A stretch of DNA of 49,933 nt, from positions 1 through 49,933 of the forward strand of contig NZ_FQVU01000008.1 of NCBI RefSeq assembly GCF_900129455.1, in the 5' to 3' direction. The notes below the pieces were generated by a model. It saw only the letters and a program-made list of their open reading frames with translations, made no database searches and was not told the DNA's origin. Numbering within the stretch: position 1 is the first letter of the stretch; each line of letters starts with the position of its first letter. Below are positions 16,005-23,292 of the stretch, piece after piece. The translations under genes and the position numbers were made by a program. This stretch comes from Jatrophihabitans endophyticus. Lineage in GTDB: Bacteria; Actinomycetota; Actinomycetes; Mycobacteriales; Jatrophihabitantaceae.

Positions 16005-16820
16005 GTGGACCGCCCGCCGCTCGACGTCGACGCGCTGCGCGCCACCCTGGGCCCGAGATGGGCGCGGGTCGAGGTCGTGGCCGAGACCGAGTCGACCAAC
16101 GCCGACCTGCTCGCCCGCCGCGAGGCGACCGACCGCACGCTGCTGGTGGCCGAGCACCAGCGCTCCGGGCGCGGCCGCTTCGACCGCACCTGGACCTCGC
16201 CGCCGCGGGCCGGACTCACCTTCTCGGTACTGCTGCGCCCCGGTGTGCCGCTGGCGCGCTGGGGGTGGCTGCCGCTGCTGACCGGCCTCGCGGTCGTCGA
16301 GGGCGTACGCGCCGCCACCGGGCTCGAGGCCGCGCTCAAGTGGCCCAACGACGTGCTGCTGGACGGGGCGAAGCTCTGCGGCATCCTCGCCCAGACCCGC
16401 GACGACGCCGTGGTGATCGGCGTCGGCTGCAACGTCTCGACCAGCCGCGACGAGCTGCCGGTGCCGACCGCGACGTCGCTCGCCGTGGCCGGGGCGACCG
16501 TGGATCGCGCCGAGCTGCTCGTCGCCGTCGCCGGCCGGCTCGACGCGCGCGTCGCGCAGTGGAGCGACTGCGGCGGCGATGCCGCGGCCTGCGGTCTCGC
16601 CGCGGCCTACCGCGACGTCTGCGACACCGTGGGCCGGGCGGTGCGGGTGACGTTGACCGACCCGGGTGGCGGCGACGGCGAGGGAACCGTCGCGAGCGGC
16701 ACCGTCCGCGCCGTCGACGACGACGGCCACCTCGTCCTCGTCGACGGCGACGGCGGCGACGGGGCGTCTCGCACGATCACGGCGGGCGACGTCGAGCACC
16801 TGCGGGCAGCCGAGGGTTAG
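16005..16820 (+). CDS. birA: Biotin--[acetyl-CoA-carboxylase] ligase
   Basis: 271-residue biotin protein ligase. It activates biotin to biotinyl-AMP and attaches it to the carrier lysine of acyl-CoA carboxylase. The catalytic domain shows [15 protein letters not shown] (biotinyl-AMP loop, GRGRxxRxW) and [19 protein letters not shown] (KWPND...K...GIL). There is no N-terminal helix-turn-helix, so it is the monofunctional type and not a repressor. A small C-terminal SH3-like domain ends the protein. Its position back-to-back with accD supports the substrate. Confidence 0.94.
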   Translation: MDRPPLDVDALRATLGPRWARVEVVAETESTNADLLARREATDRTLLVAEHQRSGRGRFDRTWTSPPRAGLTFSVLLRPGVPLARWGWLPLLTGLAVVEGVRAATGLEAALKWPNDVLLDGAKLCGILAQTRDDAVVIGVGCNVSTSRDELPVPTATSLAVAGATVDRAELLVAVAGRLDARVAQWSDCGGDAAACGLAAAYRDVCDTVGRAVRVTLTDPGGGDGEGTVASGTVRAVDDDGHLVLVDGDGGDGASRTITAGDVEHLRAAEG

Positions 16821-16828
16821 CGCCGGCG

Positions 16829-16848
16829 GACATCCGTCGGCGGATGTC
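16829..16848. repeat. Hairpin after birA, over the first ATG of the GGDEF-EAL gene
   Basis: Perfect inverted repeat GACATCCG - tcgg - CGGATGTC, nine bases after the birA stop. The right arm contains the ATG at 16844. It could end birA transcription or fold over the start of the next gene. Confidence 0.55.
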
Positions 16849-19159
16849 GTCGGCGGATAAAGACGGGCCCTGCGGTGCCGATTGTTCCGAGGTGCACAGT
16901 TCGGCCAGGACGCGCTGGGCGGTCGGCGTCGCCGCAACCGCTTTCGTCGGCGTGCTCGCGGCCTTCCTGATCGTCCGGCCGGGCGGACCGACCGCCGTGC
17001 GCGCCGTCGACGACGTGGCCGAGTTCGTGGCGGCCTTCGCCGGCGCGGTGCCCTGCGTGTGGCGGGCGACGAGGACGGCCGGCCGCTCGCGGGCGTCGTG
17101 GCTGCTCGTCGCCGCCGCGCTGGTGTCGTGGGGTGCCGGCGAGGTCGTGTGGACCTGGTACGAGGTCGTGGCGCGTACGGAGAACCCGTTCCCCTCGCCG
17201 GCCGACCTGGGCTTCCTGCTGTTCCCCGTGCTGGCGCTGACCGGGCTGCTGCTGCGCCCGTCCGCGGCGTTCCGCGGGGGCGGGCGCGTCCGCGTCGTGC
17301 TCGACGGCGTGATGGTGGCCTGCTCGCTGCTGATCATCAGCTGGGCGACGACGCTGGGGCAGGTCTACCACGCGGGCGCGCAGACGCGGTTCGGGCTGGC
17401 GGTCAGCCTCGCCTACCCGGCCTCGGACGTCGTGATGCTGACGGTGGCGCTGCTCGTCGGCATCCGGACGCGGGCGCACACCGGGTTGTTCCTGCTGCTC
17501 GCCGGCCTGGTCGCGATGGCCGTCGCCGACAGCACGTTCGCCTACATGACCGCGGCCGGGCACGACCTCACCGGCGCGTTCGGCGACCTCGGCTGGGTGG
17601 CGGCGTTCCTCCTGATCGGCATGTCGGCGCTGTACCCGGCGACCGAGGAGCAGCAGGCACGTGTCGCGACCGGGTCGCCGCTGATCCTGTCGCTGCCCTA
17701 CGCCCTCGTGCTCGCCGGCACCGCCGCCGAGGTGGCCGCGGTGGTGGGCGGCCGCGTCGACGTCGCGGGCGTCGCCGTGTCCTGCGCCGCCGTCCTCGCC
17801 CTGTTCGGCCGGCAGTGGCTGACCCTGGCCGACAATCGCCGGCTGACCCGTGACGTGCTCGCCCAGCAGGCCGAGCTGCGCTTCCGCGCCTTCCACGACG
17901 GCCTCACCGGCCTCGCGAACCGTGCCCTGTTCCACGACCGGATCACGCAGGCGCTCGAGCTGCACCGCCGCGACCGGCGCAGCGTCTCGGTGGTGTTCTG
18001 CGACCTCGACGACTTCAAGGCCGTCAACGACACCTTCGGTCACGGCGTCGGTGACGCCGTGCTCACCGTCGTCGGCGAGCGGCTGCAGCGCGTCGTCCGC
18101 TCGGGTGACCTGGTGGCGAGGCTCGGCGGTGACGAGTTCGCGGTGCTGTCGGAGTACCACGTCGACGCGCGGCTCGGCGCCGACGTCGAGATCCTGGTCG
18201 AACGGGTGCGCGACGTCTTCGCCGAACCCGTCGCGGTCGGCGGCTACGCCATCAAGGTCCGGGCCAGCGTCGGGGCGGCCACCGTGGAGGGGAGCGTCAC
18301 GCCCGGCGTCGAGGACGTGCTGCGCCGGGCCGATTTCGTGATGTACGCGGCGAAGCAGGCCAACAAGTCCGCGGCGGCGCCGCTGGGCGGCGTGGCGCCG
18401 GTGAGCGTGGACGCCGACACCGACGAGGCGCTCGCCCTCGCCGACGACGTGCGCGACGGGCGGTTGCCCGTGGCGTTCCAGCCCATCGTGCTGCCCGACG
18501 GCGAGCAGATGGCGGCCGAGGCGCTGGCGCGCTGGAACCGGCACGGCCGGCCGGTTCCCCCCGACCACTTCATCCCGCTGGCCGAGCGCAACGGGCTGCT
18601 GCCCGACCTCGACCTGCACGTTGCCGCTCGCGCCGTCGAACGGGCCGCCGCGGCGGGCTCGGCCGCCGACGCCTTCGTGAACTTCGGGCTGACGACGCTG
18701 GGCATGGCCGACCTGCCCGACCGGCTGCTCGCCCTGCTCGCCGCCGCCGACGTCAGCGCCGGGCGGCTCGTCGTCGAGGTCCCCGAGACCCGCCTGATCA
18801 CCGATCCGCGGATCCTCGACGTCCTCACCGAGCTGCGCAGCTGCGGATTCAAGATCGCCATCGACGACTTCGGCATCGGGTACTCGAACCTGGCCCGGCT
18901 CGGTGCGCTGGCGCCGGACGTCATCAAGTTCGACCGGTCGCTCATCGAGCCGCTGGGCGGCTCGCACGCGTCCGCCCGCATCGTGGCGAGCATGATCGCC
19001 CTGGCCCACGACCTGGGCGCGATGACGGTGGCCGAGGGGGTCGAGACGCCCGCGCAGCGCGACGCGCTCGTCGCGCTCGGCTGCGACGCGATGCAGGGCT
19101 ACCTGCTCGGCCGGCCGGTCGTGCCGGAGCAGCCGCCGGCGCTCGTGCCCGTCGCCTGA
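16844..19159 (+). CDS. Membrane GGDEF-EAL protein (cyclic di-GMP synthase/phosphodiesterase)
   Basis: 771 residues if the ATG at 16844 is used; a GTG at 16892 (755 residues) is a real alternative because the ATG lies in a hairpin. About eight to nine hydrophobic segments fill residues 25-315. The GGDEF domain has an intact active site ARLGGDEFAVL and an inhibitory RxxD site (RSGD) five residues before it. The EAL domain keeps the key residues: AAEALARW, VNFGL, VVEVPE, IDDFGIGYS, VIKFDRS, AEGVET and QGYLLGRP. Both activities are therefore possible. It lies 600 bases from the end of the T4P locus and faces it. Confidence 0.93.
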   Translation: MSSADKDGPCGADCSEVHSSARTRWAVGVAATAFVGVLAAFLIVRPGGPTAVRAVDDVAEFVAAFAGAVPCVWRATRTAGRSRASWLLVAAALVSWGAGEVVWTWYEVVARTENPFPSPADLGFLLFPVLALTGLLLRPSAAFRGGGRVRVVLDGVMVACSLLIISWATTLGQVYHAGAQTRFGLAVSLAYPASDVVMLTVALLVGIRTRAHTGLFLLLAGLVAMAVADSTFAYMTAAGHDLTGAFGDLGWVAAFLLIGMSALYPATEEQQARVATGSPLILSLPYALVLAGTAAEVAAVVGGRVDVAGVAVSCAAVLALFGRQWLTLADNRRLTRDVLAQQAELRFRAFHDGLTGLANRALFHDRITQALELHRRDRRSVSVVFCDLDDFKAVNDTFGHGVGDAVLTVVGERLQRVVRSGDLVARLGGDEFAVLSEYHVDARLGADVEILVERVRDVFAEPVAVGGYAIKVRASVGAATVEGSVTPGVEDVLRRADFVMYAAKQANKSAAAPLGGVAPVSVDADTDEALALADDVRDGRLPVAFQPIVLPDGEQMAAEALARWNRHGRPVPPDHFIPLAERNGLLPDLDLHVAARAVERAAAAGSAADAFVNFGLTTLGMADLPDRLLALLAAADVSAGRLVVEVPETRLITDPRILDVLTELRSCGFKIAIDDFGIGYSNLARLGALAPDVIKFDRSLIEPLGGSHASARIVASMIALAHDLGAMTVAEGVETPAQRDALVALGCDAMQGYLLGRPVVPEQPPALVPVA

Positions 19160-19229
19160 TCCCGTCGCGCCCGCTACGGTGAGACCTCCTCCGAGGAGAG
19201 TCGAGCTCCCTCCCGGCCGACAGGACGTC

Positions 19230-19781
19230 ATGGGTTACCCCGAGAAGCTGCTCGCCGACGACGAGCGGGTCGTCGACCACCTGCATCCGCACTGGATCAC
19301 GCTCGTGCCCGCGACGTTCTTTTTCGTCGTCGTCTGCGCCGCGGCCGGGGTGGGCATCGCGTACGTGCCCGACGACGGCACCGGCCGGACCGTCGCCCTG
19401 GCCGCGATCCTCGCCGTGGGCGTGGTGCTGCTGCTGTGGCTCGCGTTCGCACCGTGGATCCGCTGGCGCACCACCCACTACGTGTTCACGACCCACCGCG
19501 TGCTGATCCGGCGCGGCGTCCTGCACCACACCGGCCGCGACATCTCGCTGCAGCGCATCAGCGACGTGGCCTTCAGCCAGTCGCTGTGGGACCGGCTCGT
19601 CCGCGCGGGCACGCTCACCATCGAGTCCGCCGGCGAGCACGGCCAGGAGCGGCTCGACAACGTCCCGCGGTCCGACGTGGTGCAGCAGCAGCTCAACCGG
19701 CTGATCGAGGAGGACGGCGAGCGGCGGGCGCGGACGGCCTACGGCACCCCGCCGCCGCACTGGGACGATCCGCAGCGCTGA
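19230..19781 (+). CDS. PH-domain (bacterial PH, YdbS/YdbT-like) membrane protein
   Basis: 183 residues. Two membrane spans (about 23-45 and 52-72) precede a bacterial PH domain whose core THYVFTTHRVLIRRGVLHHTG then RDISLQRISDVAFSQSLWDR is typical of bPH2 proteins; the first block is written without its neighbours to keep it short. I chose the ATG at 19230 because the sequence MGYPEKLLADDERVV starts the family; upstream residues are not conserved. The cytoplasmic domain is assumed to bind membrane or partner proteins; role unknown. It converges with pilD across only 27 bases. Confidence 0.85.
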   Translation: MGYPEKLLADDERVVDHLHPHWITLVPATFFFVVVCAAAGVGIAYVPDDGTGRTVALAAILAVGVVLLLWLAFAPWIRWRTTHYVFTTHRVLIRRGVLHHTGRDISLQRISDVAFSQSLWDRLVRAGTLTIESAGEHGQERLDNVPRSDVVQQQLNRLIEEDGERRARTAYGTPPPHWDDPQR

Positions 19782-19808
19782 ACCGCGGCACCGCGTCCGC
19801 GCGGCGGG

Positions 19809-20612
19809 TCAGCCGGTGAGCAGGGCGCCGAAGAGCGCGGCGGCCGGGGCGGCGGCGAAGACGGTCAGCACGGTCCCGCCGATGAGGAAAGGGCCGAGGG
19901 GGAGCGCCCGCCCGCCGTGGCGGCCGCCCGCCGGGACGGGGGCGGCGACGGTGATGCGACGCCCGGCCGCGGCCGCGACGACGACGGTGCCGACCAGGGC
20001 GACGAGCAGCGTGCCCCACGACAGCCAGCCCAGGTAGATGCCGAGCAGGCCGGCGAGCTTGGCGTTGCCGAAGCTCACGTTCGCCGGGAGCGCCAGCGCG
20101 AGCGTGAAGACGAGCAGGCCGAGGAGCAGCCCGCCCGCCATGCCGCGGGTGGCGGGGTGCCAGTCCATGTCCATCGCGCCGGCGGGGATGAGCAGCGCCA
20201 GGCTCACCACGTAGGACGGCAGCAGGATGGCGTCGGGAAGCCGCCGCACGTCGAAGTCGATCATCGTGAGGACGACGGCGACGGTGGCCAGGTAGAGGAA
20301 GGCCGGCAGCGTGGCGCTGACCCCGAAGCGCAGCGTGACCGCGGCGTAGAGCACGCCGGTGGCCGCCTCGACGAGCGGGTACCGCGCGCTGATGCCCAGA
20401 CCGCAGGAGGCGCAGCGGCCGCGCAGCAGCAGCCAGCTGATCACCGGGACGTTGTGCCGCGCCCGGATCCGGACGTCACACCGCGGGCAGTGCGACGGCG
20501 GCGAGACCACCGACTCCTCCCGCGGGACGCGGTGGATCACGACGTTGAGGAACGACCCGACGACCAGGCCGAGGACGGCGGCGAGGGCGACGGCGGGCCA
20601 CGGCGTGGGCAT
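19809..20612 (-). CDS. pilD: Prepilin peptidase/N-methyltransferase with altered active site
   Basis: 267-residue membrane aspartyl protease that should cut the leader from the prepilins of this locus and methylate the new N-terminus. The N-terminal domain keeps the zinc cysteines at 42, 45, 67 and 70 and the P-x-x-SW segment. The first catalytic region is normal (MIDFDVRRLPD, about 117-127). The second, GxGDxK in active enzymes, reads SFGNAKLAG, with Asn183 (codon 20064-20066) where the second catalytic Asp belongs. Seven to eight spans are present and length is normal. It is last in the pilus gene order, with GAGGAG before its ATG. Either this enzyme is weak or another peptidase serves. Confidence 0.9.
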   Translation of the reverse strand: MPTPWPAVALAAVLGLVVGSFLNVVIHRVPREESVVSPPSHCPRCDVRIRARHNVPVISWLLLRGRCASCGLGISARYPLVEAATGVLYAAVTLRFGVSATLPAFLYLATVAVVLTMIDFDVRRLPDAILLPSYVVSLALLIPAGAMDMDWHPATRGMAGGLLLGLLVFTLALALPANVSFGNAKLAGLLGIYLGWLSWGTLLVALVGTVVVAAAAGRRITVAAPVPAGGRHGGRALPLGPFLIGGTVLTVFAAAPAAALFGALLTG

Positions 20613-20660
20613 GGCACTCCTCGGTAATCGGGATCGGGTCGGACGGGGTGGCGGTGGGAT

Positions 20661-20739
20661 GGGCGGCCGGTGAGGACGTCGACCCGCGTGCCGTCCGCCC
20701 CCCGGGGACGTGCGCGAGGTGTGCCGTCACCGGCCGCCC
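20661..20739. repeat. 13-bp inverted repeat with 53-base loop between pilO and pilD
   Basis: GGGCGGCCGGTGA at 20661-20673 is exactly matched by its reverse complement at 20727-20739. In the pilD mRNA this could form a long stem closing a GC-rich multiloop upstream of the ribosome-binding site. It fills the largest gap in the pilM-to-pilD stretch (182 bases). Confidence 0.6.
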
Positions 20740-20794
20740 GGCGCAGCGGGCGGGTTGCCGGACCCGGGCCGCTGCCGTCTCGTACGCCGGCGCG

Positions 20795-21490
20795 TCAGTT
20801 GCCGCCGGCGGTGGTCGTCGGCGCGGTCGACGCCGCGTTGGTCTCCGGGGCGACGAAGGCCTGCATCTCCAGTTGCAGGGCGGTGAGCGAGCCGCCGGCG
20901 GCGTCCTGCCCGCGAGTGACCGAGGTCAACAGCACCGCGCGGGGTTGGCCGGACTGCAGCTCGGTCAGGAAGCGCGCCAGGTTGCGCTGGGTGCCCGTCA
21001 CGCTCGCGGAGATGGGGACGCTGTACAGGCCGGTGCCCGAAGCGGCCGCGGTGGTCGACGAGTCCGTGGCCGACGAGGCGGTGGGTGACGCGCTCGCGGT
21101 CGGTGACGTCGTGGCGCCGACCACGGGAGCGGACGACTCGACCGCCTTCGCCGCGTCCACGCTGATCGACGTGACCTTCGTCGACGTCGCCGAGCCGATG
21201 CTCTGCACGTGGCGCAGGAACGCGGCCATGTCGCTCGTCGACGGCAATGCCGCCCGCGCCTTGGCCAGCGCCGCCCCGTAGGTCGCCGCCTTCTTCTTCT
21301 CGGCGGTGAGCTGGTTGATGCGCCCCTGGAGCACGGTGTTCTGCAGCTCGGCGTTGGCGGTCTGGTCCTGGACGTCGGCGGAGTCGCTGCGCTGCGGCGA
21401 GATCAGGAGGAACCACCCGACGAGGGCGATCACGAGGGCGACGACGGCGGCACCGCCGACGTGCAGGCGCTCGGCGCGGCTGGCGGCCAT
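20795..21490 (-). CDS. pilO: Type IV pilus assembly protein PilO-like
   Basis: 231-residue single-span protein of the inner-membrane alignment complex. The span is at about residues 12-30, followed by a coiled-coil (about 38-75) and a ferredoxin-like core at the C-terminus (FLTELQSGQPRAVLLTSV). A Ser/Thr/Ala-rich insert (about 120-145) interrupts the core, a feature common in actinobacterial versions. ATG at 21490 overlaps the pilN stop (TGATG). PilN, PilO and PilM together link the pilus motor to the envelope. Confidence 0.87.
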   Translation of the reverse strand: MAASRAERLHVGGAAVVALVIALVGWFLLISPQRSDSADVQDQTANAELQNTVLQGRINQLTAEKKKAATYGAALAKARAALPSTSDMAAFLRHVQSIGSATSTKVTSISVDAAKAVESSAPVVGATTSPTASASPTASSATDSSTTAAASGTGLYSVPISASVTGTQRNLARFLTELQSGQPRAVLLTSVTRGQDAAGGSLTALQLEMQAFVAPETNAASTAPTTTAGGN

Positions 21491-22227
21491 CACTTGCCTC
21501 CGGACTTGGTGTAGCGGCCGCCGAGGATCTTCTCGGTCAGCGACGCGGTCGCGGTGAAGGTGGAACGACCCTGGTCGGTCGCGAGGGCGCCCGGGTCGAC
21601 GAGGGCGAGTCCGCGCACCTTGGCGAGGGCGTCGAGGTAGGTGGCGACCGAGCGGTAGTCGCGTGCGGTGCCGGAGATGGTCAGCGTGCCGATCACCTGC
21701 GCGCCACCGGGAGCGGTCATCGTCGTCCCGGTCGGCGCCGTGGTCGCGGCGGTGCCGTCGGTGAGCTGACCCTGCACCTGGGTGACGGTGAGGCCGGCGG
21801 GGGCGATGCGATTGAGCTGCCCGAGCAGCCGGCTCCACTGCAGGTCGGTGGCCATCACCGTCGCGAGCTGGTCGCTGAGCTGCGTGGTCTTGGCTTGGGT
21901 GGCGAGCAGGGCGTCGAAGCCGCTGACCTGGTGGGTGAGGGCGGTGCTGCGGTCCTGCGCCGCGGCCAGGTCGTCGTGGGCGACGTCGGTCTGCTGCCGG
22001 GCGAAGGCGTAGCCGGCGCCGACGAGGACGACAAGGGCGAGCAGTGCCACACCCAGCCGGCGGCGCAGCCAGCCGATCCGCCGCTTGCCGACCACCTCGG
22101 GCGGCATGAGGTTGGCCCGCACCGTCGCGACAGGGACGGCCGTCGCCCCGGTCAGCTCGCGCAGCGGCATCGTCCGCTCGGTGCGCGTGAGCGGCCGCTT
22201 CAGCGGCCGGCGCAGCGTGCTGGTCAT
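21490..22227 (-). CDS. pilN: Type IV pilus assembly protein PilN-like
   Basis: 245-residue single-span protein. Near the N-terminus is NLMPPE (residues 39-44), matching the INLLP-type peptide by which PilN docks into PilM. The span is at about 57-75, then a coiled-coil and a ferredoxin-like domain (GTLTISGTARDYRSVATYLD). ATG at 22227 overlaps the pilM stop by four bases. It should pair with PilO on the outside and PilM on the inside. Confidence 0.88.
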   Translation of the reverse strand: MTSTLRRPLKRPLTRTERTMPLRELTGATAVPVATVRANLMPPEVVGKRRIGWLRRRLGVALLALVVLVGAGYAFARQQTDVAHDDLAAAQDRSTALTHQVSGFDALLATQAKTTQLSDQLATVMATDLQWSRLLGQLNRIAPAGLTVTQVQGQLTDGTAATTAPTGTTMTAPGGAQVIGTLTISGTARDYRSVATYLDALAKVRGLALVDPGALATDQGRSTFTATASLTEKILGGRYTKSGGK

Positions 22228-23249
22228 GACGCGACTCCCAGGGTGAGGCCGACCGACACGGCCGCGGCGGCGCGGTGGTTGCCGATCGCGTCGTGGCTGC
22301 CACCCCGACGGGCGTAGCCGACGTACTGCAGCGGGTTGCCGACGACAGCGGGTACGGTCAGGCTCTTGCCGAGCTCCTCGGTCAACCCGCGCAGTCGCGA
22401 GCCGCCACCGACGAGCGTGACCCGGTGCAGCGCCGTCGCCGGCTGGGTCTTGGCGAAGTAGGTGATGGTGCTGCGGATCTCGTTGATCAGCGGGCGGCTC
22501 GCCTCGACCATCGCCTCGGCGTGCGCGGCGTCGCCGCCGTGGATGCCGAGGTGGCACTTGCGCTCCTCGGCCTCCGGCACCGCGACACCGAGCCGGTGGG
22601 CGAGCACCGAGGTCACCTCGTGACCGCCTCGTGGGATGGTGCGCACGATCTGCGGCACCCCGGCGGTGTGGATCACGACGAGCGTCGTGTTGGCGCCGAT
22701 GTCGACGATGGCCTCCGCGCCGTCGGCCACCGCGGCGACCGCGCGCAGCACCGCGAAGCAGGCGAGGTCGACGCGGTCGACCTTCAGGCCTGCCTTCTCG
22801 ACCGCCTCGACGGTGTTCGTCACGGCCTCGCGCGGCGCGGCGGTCAGCAGCCCGCGGACGGTCTCCTTGCTGCCCGGGTCCTCGAGGGGGAAGAAGTCGA
22901 GGATCGCCTCGTCCACCGGCAGTGGCAGGACGTCGCGCATCTGGTGGGGCAGGGCGAGGCGCATCTCGTCCGATGAGAGGTTGGCGACCTCCACCTCGCG
23001 GACGACGACCTGCTGGTGGGTCACCGCGAGCGAGACCGATCTGGCGGTGACGGCCTTCGCGCTGCGCAGCTGCTTGAGGGCGGCGGTGACCGCCTTCTCG
23101 TCCTTGACGACGCCGCCGACGACGGCGCCGTCGGGCAGCTCGACCTGCTCGAACCGCTCGATCATCGGGCGCGACTTGGTCCGGCGCACCTCGATGGCGC
23201 GGATGGACGTCGAGCCGATGTCGAGAGCGGCCGTGACGGGGGCAGCCAT
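22224..23249 (-). CDS. pilM: Type IV pilus assembly ATPase-fold protein PilM
   Basis: 341-residue actin-like cytoplasmic protein that binds PilN. Phosphate-binding motifs are present: ALDIGSTSIRAIEV at the N-terminus, IVDIGANTTLVV in the middle, and VTLVGGGSRLRGL near the C-terminus. I chose the ATG at 23249 because an AAGGAG site lies 8 bases upstream; the longer frame adds only non-conserved Arg-rich residues. It starts 43 bases after the PilX-like gene and overlaps pilN. Confidence 0.94.
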   Translation of the reverse strand: MAAPVTAALDIGSTSIRAIEVRRTKSRPMIERFEQVELPDGAVVGGVVKDEKAVTAALKQLRSAKAVTARSVSLAVTHQQVVVREVEVANLSSDEMRLALPHQMRDVLPLPVDEAILDFFPLEDPGSKETVRGLLTAAPREAVTNTVEAVEKAGLKVDRVDLACFAVLRAVAAVADGAEAIVDIGANTTLVVIHTAGVPQIVRTIPRGGHEVTSVLAHRLGVAVPEAEERKCHLGIHGGDAAHAEAMVEASRPLINEIRSTITYFAKTQPATALHRVTLVGGGSRLRGLTEELGKSLTVPAVVGNPLQYVGYARRGGSHDAIGNHRAAAAVSVGLTLGVAS

Positions 23250-23292
23250 GGTCAGACTCCTTCGACGGGGGACGGGGTTCGGACGGCGCACA

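Noticed and set aside
16817-19231. Long open frame (about 800 codons) opposite the GGDEF-EAL gene
   Set aside because: Gives a repetitive Gly/Arg/His-rich protein with no fold; an effect of high GC at third codon positions of the true gene.
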